A stretch of DNA of 64,000 nucleotides from Pholiota molesta. Lineage: Eukaryota > Basidiomycota > Agaricomycetes > Agaricales > Strophariaceae. The notes beneath the pieces are model-generated. The model was not told the DNA's origin. It saw only the letters and a list, made by a program, of their open reading frames with translations, and did no database searches. Where the stretch lies: the NCBI GenBank assembly GCA_014925825.1, contig JACGCK010000047.1, positions 1-64,000 of the forward strand. Reading direction: 5' to 3'. The position numbers and the translations under genes were made by a program. Shown one piece after another: positions 22,353 through 35,200 of this stretch (position 1 is the stretch's first letter; each line of letters opens with the position of its first letter).

Positions 22353-23645
22353 TCAAGTGCTTCGGTTTAGGTAGACTGAGATGTCTATTTTTGAATGAGT
22401 ATAAATCCGTTGACGAACTACATGATCACTCACCACCTTCGTCTTCTTCGAAGAAGAAGCTACGGGTTCACCATCAGGCATGCTCCGCTTTTCAGACCGT
22501 CTAGTCGACTGAGGTCCGAACGTGTCAGCCGCAGCGACTTGTTCGCTACGAGTAGCTTCTTTCGCAGAAGATTTTCGAGGGGATTGGCTGATAGAAAGTG
22601 CGCCTGCTTTGTGCCTATCTTGGAACGGGCTTCGAACCGCAGGAGGGGCGGGCTTCAGGATAATGATTTGCTCTACTGACGCAGTGTATGAATTGACCGA
22701 AGATCCATCTTTGTTGATGTAGTGATGCTTGAGGACGAAAGTCAAATCAACGAGGGCTCCAGGCAACGCCGACGCGAACTTAGCAGGCTCCAAGAGTTCA
22801 CTGGATCCCCATCGAGTAACGCGCATGATACGTATCTGAAAAAGAAGTTATAAGCCATCCGAACGTCAGATCTTGTAAAACGTACTTGATAATTTTCTTG
22901 CGTATCGACCTTCATGTCTCTGTAATCGCTGCGAATGTGATATTTCTCGGTTTGCTCCGTTTCCTCTGGACCTGCGGACGTTAGAGTAAGATGAGAATAT
23001 ACGATGTATTCGAAGCGACGAATACGTACCGCTATTTCCCTCATCCTGTGTTAAAAGGAATAGGTACTCATTGTTACGATTTCGGACATCAAATTGGATT
23101 AAAGCTTCAAACGTACCTTGATCTCCCATAACAAGAACGAAAATTTCATAGTTCCGTCCTTCAGGAACCACGAGCGATCACATCCAGTGGCGACTTTATC
23201 CTGAACACCCTCCAGCCGCTTGTAGGCTAATGAATAGTCTGGCCCGAAGTCGAGGTCGTTGGGCTTTTTCAGAAAAAACTGAAGCTTGCTCTTGTGCATA
23301 TCCTCAGTGAACTTGGGGTTATAGTTGCCATGCGTTTCCAAGTAGGGCCGATCCTCCGAGACGACGCCGACGACTCGACAGAAAACTTCCTCAGAATCAC
23401 CTTCGCTATGATTGACCATGAGCTTGCTCAAAGTCCCACCCATTTTCTCCCATTTCCACAAATTGGGGAAGTCGTCAGAAGCAACGTAGTTCGCATGTGC
23501 TCGTAACTGGCCTCGATGCCACGGACCGTTGAAGGTTTCCGGACTATAATTTATAAATCATAAATGTCTAAGAAGATCGATTGGGCACAGACTAAATTAC
23601 GCACGTTTCTTGTTCCGTTCCTTGTTCTAGAGCAGTGTTAGACAT
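22353..23645 (-). CDS. Orphan agaricomycete protein, five exons with a 16-nt microexon
   Basis: Exons 23645-23605, 23543-23117, 23045-23030, 22971-22886 and 22835-22353 join in phase to 350 codons. All introns are 50-75 bp with GT and AG, and most donors are GTACGT. The N-terminal half has PWHRGQLRAHANYVASDDFP and a WxxxxGTLSKLMV segment. The C-terminal half has ALPGALVDLTFVLKHHYI and a Ser/Lys-rich tail with SSKKTK that could be a nuclear signal. The product resembles hypothetical proteins common in mushroom-forming fungi, with no known function. Its C-terminal module is like that of the gene at 27.8 kb (ALAGSLVEVQFGL), so the two are distant paralogues. Confidence 0.68.
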
Positions 23646-23948
23646 TGGAGGATTCTAGCAGAACGACGCCAACCACCCCCCCACTCCAACCCCTGCGGTA
23701 TTTATAATGCTCTTCCGGCTGTACAATATTCCTTTTTTTTTTCCCTCGCCTTCCTTTTTCTGTTGTCCGTCATCATCCTCGAGTTAAGGTAAGGTACGGA
23801 AAAGAAGGATGACGTTCGTAAAGGGGCACAATTCACAGCGAACATTCGAATCACCAACAACCAACAGGCAGCATGCCAACTTTCTTTTTCGATTTTTGAG
23901 CATGCGCAGGTGAATTAAGTTGTTCGTTTACAGACAAGGTATTGACCC

Positions 23949-24383
23949 CTAAGAATCTAAAACTCCATAGTAAGTCGCACGAAATCTGCGCTCCGATTCT
24001 TCCAAGCTCCATCGAACCCAGCATTCGTAAGGTACGTTGTTACGCTGACCGTCTGCTGAGACGGGTACGACAACTGAAACTTGATCGATCGCCGAATTGA
24101 ATGTAAACCATATCGTCGGCGGTCCCAACGCAAGAGATATATCAGATGTCGTTGAACGAATGTGAGGATTTACGTTTTGTGAGCGTTCACTAAGAGATTT
24201 GTGGACGAACATATCCTGCCTATAAATTCAAATGATATCAGACAAGATTATAGAAAATCGAGGAGGAGATTCCTCACATTATATGCTGGGTCACGGATAC
24301 AGAAATGGGTAGATTTTTGACCGTCGTTCACTCGCCTTTTTAGCTACGTTGACTTCGGCATCCAAGGTCGGCACGGGCTCCAT
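23949..24383 (-). CDS. Small orphan protein, two exons
   Basis: Exon 1 runs 24383-24301 and exon 2 24219-23949, joined across an 81-bp intron (GTATCC...TATAG) to 117 codons. The middle carries GPPTIWFTFNS, echoing PPTIWITFNP in the neighbouring gene at 24.9 kb, so the two are probably diverged relatives. No catalytic motif is seen. The start was chosen as the first ATG that keeps the spliced frame open. Confidence 0.5.
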
Positions 24384-24897
24384 TCGTAAGACTGGTTACG
24401 TGTGTAGAGCTCTATAGTTTCGCCGGTGTATAATTATTGCGGTTCCCGAAGAGTGAAGGAGAAATTGTTGAGCGTGCGCACATCGCGAACTATAATCTAT
24501 GGCGATTGCCATCGATTAGAAAGACGAGACATGGACTGGTGGTTGGATGGATGATGGCGAGGGCGAGATGATGAAATAAAAGGGCATTCAGCCATTTAGT
24601 ACGTGGCTACGAGCTCCATACCCTCATCGGTATATTGATAACGCGCTTCATGACGACTGGAGAGAAAGCTGATAAGTCCTATCCCTCGTTCGGCGGCCGG
24701 GTTCGACTATCCATCATTCCTTCCCCTATAACGTCCAATTGGAATTCGACCAGTAGAGAATAGGAATCATACGTTGTAAAGACTCAGTGTGAGATTGAAG
24801 GAAACATTAGATGGCAGTTAGGTTTTTCGAAAATGCGAGATACATTTCAGGTGATGAAGGACAGGTTGCCATATTCCGAATACATTTTCGACCATCT

Positions 24898-25284
24898 TTA
24901 ATTATCCGGATCCACACTTCCATTATTCAACAACGATTCCCATTCATGGAAATTGTCATCGATAAATCGCGCCCACTCGTACTGAGGATCCAACGGGTTG
25001 AAGGTGATCCAAATTGTAGGAGGAATGAAGGTCCGAATCATAAGCTGTGACTGAGGACGGGTCGCGATTCTTCGTACGTCTTCCCGTTCGTTCAAAGAGG
25101 AACCATACAAATAAATGATCGCATGCAGATGAACTGAACCGCGACATTGATATTCTGGTATTAACACGATAGTTGCACGATCTGACAAAATTCACGTTTA
25201 ATACATAAAAAACACACTAAGATCATACGAGCACATACTTTGAGCGGTCCTAATACGGATAGTAAAACGTAAAACGATGATCAT
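24898..25284 (-). CDS. Small orphan protein, two exons
   Basis: Exon 1 runs 25284-25239 and exon 2 25181-24898 across a 57-bp GTATGT...CAG intron, giving 109 codons. It holds TIVLIPEYQCRGSVHLHAI and IPPTIWITFNPLDPQ. The first resembles a Helitron HUH motif by chance, but motif order and size do not fit a Rep protein. It is likely a relative of the 24.0-24.4 kb gene. Confidence 0.5.
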
Positions 25285-25746
25285 TGCTGAATGTTAAGCG
25301 CCTTCAAGGGATTTCACGGTGTCGATTGGAGGTAGAAGACAATGGGCATTATTTTATCGCTCGAGGATGACAAGTATTTATTTGTGGAGCGTAACGAGCG
25401 TGTTTGTTATGTCCGTAATGCAGTTGACACACATTGAAGAAACCGCCTTTTCTATATTCCAGGACCATTTTTTACCCTGTTTTTTTATTTTTATTTTTTT
25501 AAGGGGATGAGGGTGGAGAGGCTGTCTGAGATCAAAAGCGAAAAGCAGGGCATAGCTTGGGTTTTGGAAGCAACGACCTCGTTTCGAACAACCATGTCGC
25601 TTCCTCCCTTTCCGCCGAGTTCCGATGTGTTTTCCACTCCTGAAAAACAAAGGCCAAGAAGTAAGTGTCATCAGACCTTTTCATTTTCGTCGAGGACTTA
25701 CCGATGCTTCAACACAAATCTTTTTTAAGCGGTTCGGAAATCCCCA

Positions 25747-26700
25747 ATGACGAGACGTTATACCTCAGCAAAAGACGATGTCGTTGAAATTTCATCGACT
25801 AAGGTCTATAATGTTTCGGAATTGTTGGAACAAATTGTCGAATTTTGTGATTGGGAAGGCCTGTCCGCCATCGGCATCACATCGAAGACGCTTCGCGTTG
25901 TCCGCGATCGCGTTATCTCCAAAAGAATCGAATTTTTTCTTTCGCTGTTCTTCGACGAGGATCGTCTCGACGTTTTTTTTCTGAGACTGAAGACATTACG
26001 CTGTGCTGTCTTCGGCGGTATCGTGCGATGCATAATGTCGGCGGGAAATCCAGCCTACTTCCAAGCTTATCCTCGTGAACTGTACATCGTCGCTCCGTTC
26101 GATGGAAACAGTCTTTTTGCTGGTTCATGGAGGAGATTCTTCAGTGGCGAAGACTACGACATGTCATATGAGCTTCACGGACACCGTACCGCGTCAAATA
26201 CGATCAAACGTGTCATCCACGGCAGGCAGGTACGAGATATTCTTTTGGATACTGATAACGATGTACTGACTTTCTTCTTCGCGTTCCAGAGAGAGACAGG
26301 AAGGGTTGTCAATATCATTGAATCCGCGAAACCTTCGCTTCTCCCGGCCGTTTTATCGTTTGGAGATACTTCAGCCTGCAACCTTCTGACAGCTGACAAT
26401 CTATATTCTCTCTATCCTAAACTCATCAGTCGTAACGAGAATATTCAGATATTGTCCAGCCAAACGTTTCGCAACGATAAGATCCTCGTTCCGTTCAATT
26501 TTGGTCTTCGCTCCTTTAGTTCGGCAAGTGATTGGAGACATATTGGGCGTCCTTGCGGTATTCAGTGTGAGGCGGTATGGAGGGATAGCAGGAATTTGAC
26601 GGGCTCGGCTGTTATTCCAATCGCATGCCCTTATCCTGAAGGTGCACGAGGAGGAGAGAGGCAAGATCCGATGGCGACGATTTCTTCAAACAGAGTTTGA
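25747..26700 (+). CDS. F-box-like orphan protein
   Basis: A single 317-codon frame. Residues ~20-60 (VSELLEQIVEFCDWEGLSAIGITSKTLRVVRDRV) have the Leu/Ile spacing of an F-box helix bundle, the part that would dock to Skp1 in an SCF ubiquitin ligase. Then come a YPRELYIVAPFDGNSLFAG segment and a C-terminal CGIQCEAVWRDSRNLTG motif with paired cysteines. Single-copy F-box-like proteins with this layout are greatly expanded in mushroom genomes. A possible undetected intron could alter the Arg/Gly-rich last 25 residues. The plus-strand orientation is opposite to its left neighbours. Confidence 0.62.
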   Translation: MTRRYTSAKDDVVEISSTKVYNVSELLEQIVEFCDWEGLSAIGITSKTLRVVRDRVISKRIEFFLSLFFDEDRLDVFFLRLKTLRCAVFGGIVRCIMSAGNPAYFQAYPRELYIVAPFDGNSLFAGSWRRFFSGEDYDMSYELHGHRTASNTIKRVIHGRQVRDILLDTDNDVLTFFFAFQRETGRVVNIIESAKPSLLPAVLSFGDTSACNLLTADNLYSLYPKLISRNENIQILSSQTFRNDKILVPFNFGLRSFSSASDWRHIGRPCGIQCEAVWRDSRNLTGSAVIPIACPYPEGARGGERQDPMATISSNRV

Positions 26701-26765
26701 TGGACGATTGGGAATGGAGCGTGTCTGAATCACTTGTGCCAGAACCATAGAAGGGGTACACGATC

Positions 26766-27121
26766 TTAGGCGTCGTGTTTCCGAATGATTATATCTTTTT
26801 CGCGACTATATTCATGAATGAACAACCTATTGAAATGGACGCCGATCCGAGCATATGTTTTACTCATTTCGATTCCAGGACTAAACAGTCTATCAGTAAC
26901 CGACATTAAACATTAAAGTTCTACACTTACTTATAACGCAAAACGATTTCAGTTGTCCGATGGCGACGAGCCGTACACGTTTGAAAGAGATTTTCTGGAC
27001 ACGTATTAGAATTATAATAGGATTCTTCATAGCAGTCGACATGAATAACGCAGGAAAAGAAAGATACATTGGTTAAACCATTGATATCTAACCCTTTCGC
27101 AAAGTAGGGACGGCCCTCCAT
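26766..27121 (-). CDS. Orphan protein, 3' exons (5' end unresolved)
   Basis: Two exons read clearly: one down to 26931, containing EGRPYFAKGLDINGLTNVSFFSC, ESYYNSNTCPENLF and TTEIVLRY, and a last exon 26889-26766 ending in TAA, joined across GTAAGT...GATAG with matching phase. Coding probably extends upstream of 27121, with a possible first exon near 27318 (MTANFWDDPKYSYSSRF), but no acceptable splice could be fixed. It belongs to the same class of island orphan genes; function unknown. Confidence 0.45.
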
Positions 27122-27770
27122 ACTCAGGTTTACCCAGGAGTACGGGAACCAAGGAATGCAATTCTACGATGACGGGATCGACGAAGTCGAAGAACACGAC
27201 AGAACAAAAAAGATTTTTACGCTGTTTATACAATGGATTACCCAGAGTATAAACAAATATTAAGGAACCGAGACGAGTACGAGTATTTGGGATCGTCCCA
27301 AAAATTCGCTGTCATCGTAGGATGGTAAAGACAACGGAGACGCGTACACTTCATATTTCAATCTCCGATATCATTCAAACTCCGATCTATCGTCACTACG
27401 ACAATAGTTGGACAATAGAGACGTGAAAAGACACGAGGAGAAGACACAACTCTAAGCACACGAGAACCAAGAAAGAGAAGGTACATAATGTTCTGAATTC
27501 AAGGTCTCGCTTCCTCGTAGAGGACATATACGCTACTAACATGTTATGTAATCGTAATATAGGATAAGGAAAGAGGAGAGATGTATGTTTTAGAGAGATA
27601 TAGATAGAGTAAGAAAGATGAGATAAACGATAAGATAAGATAAGCCGTTCAATGCCTAAAGTAGTCAAGGTGTCACACAACAAGTCATGTTGTTTGTTTT
27701 TTTTTTTAAAAAATTTGCGTCGAGCCTCGTCATTGTCCTCAAGAACTTTTACAGTCATCTAGTTCATCCC
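27122..27770. other. Divergent spacer between orphan genes
   Basis: Contains GATAAGATAAG-type repeats near 27620-27645 and a T-tract at 27692. Apart from the possible upstream exon near 27.3 kb no gene is seen. Confidence 0.4.
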
Positions 27771-28682
27771 ATGGAGAATCCCCGCAGAAGTCATTGGTAT
27801 AAACCAAACGAAGCACGTAAATCACACGACGAAATTAGGGCAAATCTTCTCCAGTTTCCTGCTTATGTCGCAAGCCCCGATTTTCTTCGAACAACTTCCT
27901 GGGTCGCGTCTATTGCGCAGGATACTCTGAGGAGAGCGTCCATCAATAGATTCTCGCCTTTTCACGTCTCTATTGTCGGCGTCGTCTCTCCCCAAAATCT
28001 TTACATGCAACCCCACGGAAATTTTTCAACGGAACCCAGTTCTCCGTATGGCCAAACCACAAGCATCTTCGCGCAAGCTGAATATAAATTTTCGCTCTCT
28101 CCTCCCTTGAGGTACCCGTCGTTCATGGAGGATTTCGAGAAGGCTATACAAAATATCTGTATGATTTACAGTCCAGTTGAAACTCCAAAGGAAGATTTCT
28201 GGTGGGAACCCGATACGTCGTTCATTCAATCGCCTCTCGACGAAACGCTTCTGTTAACGGAGCACAAACCTGTGTTTAACTGGTCATTCCCGATTTTTGA
28301 TAGAACTATATTGACGACGAGTAGGTTATGTTTCCAATGATTCCCTTTTTTTTTGTTTTTTTTTTTTGTTTTTTGTTTTGTTTTCAGTTTTAGTTTTTAA
28401 TCTCGTTTATCTTTCACAGGAGACGAATCTCGATGGGATGCGTTCAAGCAGGTCGTTGAATCGGATTACGCAGACATGGCCGACCAAGTTCGGGAAGATT
28501 TCGAAGTTCGACACCTTCCTATCTCTCGGAACGGAGGTTCTATTCTGGGGATTGAAGAATACCAGACTGCTTTGGCAGGTTCACTCGTCGAAGTACAATT
28601 CGGTCTTGATAATGTTTATGGTCAAGGTCTTTCCGCCCACCCGTTTCGAATTTACATCATAGAGCATGGGAAAAAGGAATAA
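27771..28682 (+). CDS. Orphan protein, two exons, related to the 22.4-23.6 kb gene
   Basis: Exon 1 runs 27771-28320 and exon 2 28420-28682; the 99-bp intron starts GTAGGT, ends CACAG and contains long T-runs. The product is 270 codons. Exon 2 encodes DYADMADQVREDFEVRHLPI and YQTALAGSLVEVQFGL, matching in layout the C-terminal module of the gene at 22.4 kb (DYRDMKVDTQENYQ..., ALPGALVDLTFVL). ATG 27771 was preferred over an upstream in-frame ATG at 27687 that lies in a poly-T/Phe-rich leader. No catalytic motif is seen. Confidence 0.62.
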
Positions 28683-28816
28683 CCAGTGATTCTACGTATA
28701 ACAGTTCCCTATATCTGCGACCGTTCCGTTATCAATCTACCATAACTCCAATGCCATTATAAAGAGCTCTATTCATTGAAATCATTAACGAAAACCCCGC
28801 AGAGTCTAAAACAAAC

Positions 28817-29553
28817 TTACTCTGATAAGATGTTTCGGATCATATTAATTTCCTGCTCTTCAATGTCAACCACCATTGGGCCCCCTTCAACAATTGTTTT
28901 CACAACCAGAATATTCCCGTACCACGGATCGCAAGAGTCAGCTAAACCGGAAACGTATTCGTTAACTTCTCCCATTTCCCTTCCCAAACGCTTAATTTAA
29001 ACGAAGTATAGAAAAATTTTAGTTCAATCTGACGTAATAATAAAAATAAAAAACTTACCTGCGATGTATGATAGAAGGAATATGATATGTTCTCCGCCGG
29101 AAGACTTATAATGAACATGTTTTCTTCTGGGTCGACGGTTGTAACCTCACGGTAGAATGGCACCCAACGATACAAATCGAGATCGTGCGGCTCTTGTGCA
29201 TTCTCGATTCCTGGCAAAACCGCGACAGGAACTATATGCAATTCTCGACACAACGTCCCTACGATTACGCACATGTGGTGCTTTACGTTCGGCTGTTGAC
29301 ACATGTAGTTTTATTGGTTTTTTTAATGTAGAAACTTGGACAAAAGTTCGTTAGACTTACTCCGTTTTCATTGCGAATTTCAGCGACAATACTATGTATC
29401 GTGTTCTCAGTTAAGGAGTGACACGTAGAAATAGGCAGGACGTCCTTTTCGGCACAGAAAATAAAAAAGGGAAGTCAGTATATCACTTTATATATCTGCA
29501 GGGAAATATAGTAACAGGAAGCATACCTCAGTATCGAACATAAGATCGTCCAT
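28817..29553 (-). CDS. Orphan protein, four exons
   Basis: Exons 29553-29527, 29444-29361, 29292-29059 and 28990-28817 join in phase 0 throughout to 172 codons. Introns are 68-82 bp with GT/AG. Motifs: HHMCVIVGTLCRELHIVPVAVLP, DLDLYRWVPFYREV, and an acidic C-terminal MVVDIEEQEINMIRNILSE. The very short first exon (9 codons) is typical of this island. The stop TAA sits inside a GTAAGT donor-like sequence, so an additional 3' exon cannot be excluded. Function unknown. Confidence 0.55.
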
Positions 29554-31639
29554 ATTATGCGTACGTAGAAAGAGCACCAGGATTCAGACGGCATAGAAAC
29601 CAAATGTTTGGCTTTTATCATAATTGGTAACAAATCTCGATCGTTTGAGACAAACGATTCATCCTGATATGACACAGTTTAAATACCGCCACGAATGGTT
29701 CCGTTTTTAAAAATCATGAGATTCAGACCTTCTCAGCAATGTTGAATATTCATACAAGATTTCGAAAGTAAATGTCGACACTGTGACAGTGTATGTGCAT
29801 CCGGACGAAAAAGTGAGCTTGGGTCACACCTGGTGACGTTTCGAGATCAACCAAGGGACTACCTTCTATTTCGCCTTGTTTTATACACACAATGTCCCCC
29901 TCAGGTGATTTCCGTTTAAAAAGATGTACTGCGCAAGCTCAAGTTTTCGAATTTTTCTTTTGGTTAAGGGAAGTAACCGACTTCAAATTCCATCATGGCG
30001 AATCGATTCACGAACAATTTTCCAAATTAACCGTAGCCCGTCTTCGGGAGATCGTAATATCTGAAGGGTACTTCAATACGTCGAGATCCAGGACCAGGGA
30101 ATCGATATATAATGCCATCGAACAAGCCGTTCCGGAAATTCAAGACGCCATTTATAACTCCGTTTTGGATGAAATTCAAGAGAATGGACCGAGGTCGAGC
30201 AGTACAAGGTACGTTGTGTTGAATAATATGTTGGAAACTACACCGTAATAACTACTCGGACGCGGATAAAAAAAGGGCTTTTGCAGATTTCAAGTTTCGT
30301 CAAGGCGGGTCGATGCACGAAACATTCGCTGCTCACACAGTGAAATCCCTACAAACAGTTGCAGTTCGGATAGGTGGATTCCAATGGTCAGAGACCAAGA
30401 ACCGCCGTGCGTTATACAACTGTATAGAGCAGGCCGAGTCGGCAGTCCAGCAGGCGATTTCCGAAGCCATGTCGAAAGAATCTGTAGCCGGTCGAACGAA
30501 GTATAACCGACGTAACCAGTCAAAACGCCCGTATACCGAAGACAATGAAACCTCATCGAATCCGTCGCGGAAAAGGCGCAAACTCAATGCTTCTGTATCA
30601 TCAGCTAGCAGTTCTTCAGACAGCGCTCCGTCCTCAGATTTTTCAACGTCAGCGACACCCGATTCCCAAGCACATGTTTCCGCGTCCGCCAGCGTTTTTG
30701 CGAACTACACCACTGCTTCCGATTCACAAAGCTATGCAAATTCCAATGAGCGATTCCAAATTGAGCAACTGTTGGAAAGTGATTTCATGCGCGCTCCTTC
30801 GGATGAAGTTATAGCCAATTCTATGGCAAGATACATCGATGCCACCAACAACGCCGCCGTTAACATGTGTGCATGTGCATGCTGTGCCCGTGAATGGAAT
30901 TGTGAAAACGTTTATCGATTCAAATTCAGTGATATACCCAACAAAGACCACCTCCGTCCCGCCATACCACACCCCAAACATGATCTCTTTGAAGGACTAC
31001 TATTGTATCCTCCTGCTATTGAACCGGGTGGAATTGCGGTTATATGCAATGAATGTCGTGTTCAACTGAAGAACAACCGATTACCGAAGTTCGCACTCGC
31101 CAACGGAATGTGGATTGGCGAGGTACCTCCGGAACTCTCGAACTTGACTCTTCCGGAACGTATGTTGATTGCGAAATATTTTCCTGCGGCATATATCGTC
31201 AAACTATTTCCGAAAAAGGGCTCTGGCGGATGGAAAAGAAGTCAGCTTCATAACGGATTAAGAGGCAATGTTTCTACTTACATTCTGGACCCAAAACAAG
31301 GACTGGTGGCTAGCATTTTTATCATATCTTTGTGGCATTTGCCATACAGGCCATCGTACACATTGCCAATGTTTTTATTAGACAGGTCTCATAATAATTG
31401 CCAGAGTTGTTTCATTTCTTATAATCTCATAACTTGTAGGCAAGTTATGAGGGCATTTCATTAGGATGTCTGGGGCTCTTTTATTATTGTTTGATAGTCT
31501 GCCTTGAGATATCATTAAGTGTTTCATTGGGATGCTGTGTTATCTCATAGCTAAATACATGTCTCATTAGGTTACCATGGAATATCATAAGTGTCTGATT
31601 AATATGCCTTGATATCTCAATATTTAGATGATTGTCTCT

Positions 31640-32240
31640 TTCAAATACCACAAAATTTCATTCTATTTCAATCTGATGCCATAGAATTTCATAACCAGAT
31701 TTGCATCTCAATAAATTGGCATAGATTCTCATAAGCATTTCATTCTGCTACCATAAAATTTCATAAACATTTCAATGTAATGCCATGAAATCTCATATAG
31801 GGATTTGCATTTCAATGAATTGGCATAGAATATCATTAGCATTTCATTCTTATACCACAGAGTTTCATAAAAATCTCAATGTGATGCCACAAAATCTTAT
31901 ATAGGGATTTGCATCTCAATAGATTGTCATAGAATATCATAAGCATTTTATTCTGATGCCATAGAATTTCATAAATATCTCAATCTGATACCACAGAATC
32001 TCATATGGGGATTTGCATCTCAATAAATTGTCATAGACTCTCATAAGCATCTCAATCAGATACCACAGAATTTCATTCTATTTCAATCTGATACCACAGA
32101 ATTCCATAACCAGATTATCTCAGTTAGGTGCCACAAAATCTCATTACCAGATTTGCATCTCAATAAATTGGCATAGGTTCTCATAACTATTTCAATCTGA
32201 TACCAGCACTTTTCATAACTATTTCAATCTGATACCAGCG
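31640..32240 (+). repeat. ~30-60-bp imperfect tandem repeats, left arm
   Basis: Many units built from TTTCAATCTGATACCACAGA and GCATCTCAATAAATTGGCAT. The right arm (about 34570-35200) carries the inverted set. Confidence 0.8.
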
Positions 32241-34569
32241 CTTTTTTGAAATTTCTATATTTAGAATTCACATCAAATACAAATATCTAGCAAATCAGAT
32301 CAATCTGCTGATTGATGAGGCACATGATGGGATAAGATTACCCAAAATGGGGGATGCCTCATTAGGGAGATAACCCTATTTGGGTGTGGGAACATCCCAA
32401 AATAGAATATATCCACTATTATTGGTACTGCATATTGCAGCCTGGGCGCTTCCCCTGGGCGAGTATAGGACTATGTTATATCAGTAGATGCGTATTTTTA
32501 ATACAAATCCAACGCAAAAGGTTTCGTGATTTTATCTGCACGCGTGCACGAGATATAAGCGAAATACTGTGGCGATAAATAGGTGCCTAATGTAATTTGT
32601 ATTTTCCTCAATAACCGGTGGGTCAATTTCTACGCTCTAAATTATATTATGTAGATGCTATTAAGAGCTTTGAAACGCGTGCCTGATCATGTATTTGCGC
32701 TCGGTACTGGTGCAGGAAATCGCGTGCGCTTATTTAGAAACGCACGTTTTTAGCGACCGCACTTCTTACGCTCCTTTGTTGAAAATATACTCAAAAATAC
32801 TAGTTATATACCCCTTTCTGCTGCATTTTATTTGAAAAGATTCCGTCCACTGGTGCACCTGTACGCACATTTTAATCGTTGCATATATACCATAGCAGGC
32901 AATGGATCAATTTGTCTGTTTTTGAATACCTCTACTGTCCTGAATTTTCTAAATTTAATGATATAGCTATTGTGGCATAATAAATGGTGCAAGAGAGCGA
33001 AATAGAATAGGTGCTGGCATGGAAAATAGGCTGGATTGATCCAGATTACCATATTTAGCTAGCCATCAGTGGCAGATCCCTCTGGACCCCTTCAAAAGCA
33101 GGCACCCATTTCTACACCAATTCTTATCCAAATCACTTCAAATCTTTTGCAAATAGTAATTATACATAGAGGACAGAATTTCCACCATATCAGGTTTACC
33201 AATTTATCCCTTTATATGTATGCATTCACTGATTTCGCTTTTTGGCCCAGGTAAGCAATATCTATCTTTTGAAATACTCTATATTTCATCCTGATTCCAC
33301 TTGGAACAGATGAAGAAAAGTAACTAGGTCTAGGAACATGTGTTTGGACAGGTCAATGAGGATGGTTTGAAATGGTATTACAGAAACGGTATAGAGACAT
33401 GTATCAATTGCTATAAGAACTGTAACAGTCATAACTTACTATCTTAAAAGCGAAATGAGTTATATCCCCACCTCCCTGCAAAACTATATTCCAAGGTCTA
33501 CTTACTTTTCTCTTCCTTCTCCAAGTGGAATCATGTTCAGATATGCAGTATTTCAAGGGAGAGATATTGCTCACCTGGGCCAAAAAGCGAAATGAATAAA
33601 TACATGCACACAAAGAGATAAATTGATAAATCTAACATAGTGGAAATTATCTTCTCATTAAATACATACTATTTGCAAAAGAATTGAAGTGATTTGGTTG
33701 AGAATTAATGGAGAAATGAGTGCCTACTTTTGAGGGGGTCCAGAGGGACCTGCCACTGATGGCTACCCAAATATGGTAATTCCGATCAATCCATCCTATT
33801 GTCCATGCCAGCACCCATTCTATTTTGCTCTCCTACACCCAATCTCTTGCCACAATGCCTATACTATTAAATTGAGAAAAATCAGGAGAGTAGAACTGTA
33901 CAAAATTGCACAAATTGATCCGTTGCCTGCTATGGTATATATAGAACAATTAAAATGCGAATACAGGGGCACCATTTCATCGAATCATTCCAAGTAAAAT
34001 GCAGTAGAGAGGTACATATAGGTAGTATTCTGCGGTATGTTTTCATGGAAAGAGCGTGAGAAATGCGGACGCTAGAAGCGCGCGTTTCTAAATAAGCGCA
34101 CGCAATTTCCCGCGCTAATACCTCACGCAAATACGTGATCAAGGGCGCGTTTTAAAGCTCTTCATAACACCTACATAAATTAATTTAGAGCTCACGAATA
34201 GACCCACTGGTTATAGAGGAAAATGCAAATTACAGTATTTGCTCATTAAGCGCACCCAGTATTTCGCTTATATCTCGTGCACGCGTGCAGATAAAATCAC
34301 GAAACCTTTTGCGCTGGATTTGTATTAAAAATACGCATCTACTGATATAACATAGTCCTATACTCGCCCAGGGGAAGCGCCCAGGCTGCAATATGCAGTA
34401 CCAATAATAGTAGATATATTCTATTTTGGGATGTTCCCACACCCAAATAGGGTCATATGCCTAATGTGGCATCGCTATTTTGAGCAATGATATCACATCA
34501 GATGCCTGATCAATCAGTAGATTGATCTGATCTGCTAGATATTTGTATTTGATATAAATTCTAAATATA

Positions 34570-35200
34570 GAAATTTCAAAAAAGCGCTGGTATCAGATTG
34601 AAATAGTTATGAGAACCTATGCCAATTTATTGAGATATTATGAGATTTTGTGGCAGCTGATTAAGATATTAATGAAATTTTGTGGTTCCTAATTGAGATG
34701 CTTATGAGAGTCTATGACAATTTATTGAGATCCAAATCTGGTTATGAGATTTTGTAGCAGCTGAATCAGATATTTATGAAATTTTGTAGTATCAGAATGA
34801 AATGCATATGAGATTCTATGCCAAATAATTGAGACGTGAATCCCCATATGAGATTTTGTGGCATCAGAATGAAATGCATATGAGATTCTATGCCAAATAA
34901 TTGAGACATAAAGCCCCATATCAGATTTTGTGGCATGACATTGAGATGCTTATGAGATTCTATGGCATCAGAATGAAATGCATATGAGATTTTGTGGCAT
35001 GACATTGAGATGCAAATCACTATATGAGATTCTGTGGCAGCTGATTGAGATGTTTATGAGATTCTGTGGCATTTGATTGACATAGTTATGAGAATCTATG
35101 CCAATTTATTGAGATGCAAATCTGGTTATGAAATTCTATGGTATTAAATTGAAATGGAATGAAATTTTGTGGTATTTGAAAGAGACAACAATCTAAATAT
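34570..35200 (-). repeat. Imperfect tandem repeats, right arm
   Basis: The complement of the left-arm array, in units of TGAGATTTTGTGGCATCAGA and TATGCCAATTTATTGAGATG. Unit number differs between arms, so this part of the palindrome pairs imperfectly. Confidence 0.8.

Noticed and set aside
24898..25188. CRGSVHLHAII followed by PPTIWITFNP resembles Helitron HUH and upstream Rep motifs
   Set aside because: The order is reversed relative to Rep proteins, the spliced frame is only 109 codons, and a sibling gene at 24.0-24.4 kb has PPTIWFTFN without any HUH. Chance or orphan-family similarity is more likely.
31640..35200. Regularly spaced short repeats considered as a CRISPR-like array
   Set aside because: Units are diverged, spacers are not unique, the array is mirrored in the other arm, and the genome is eukaryotic.
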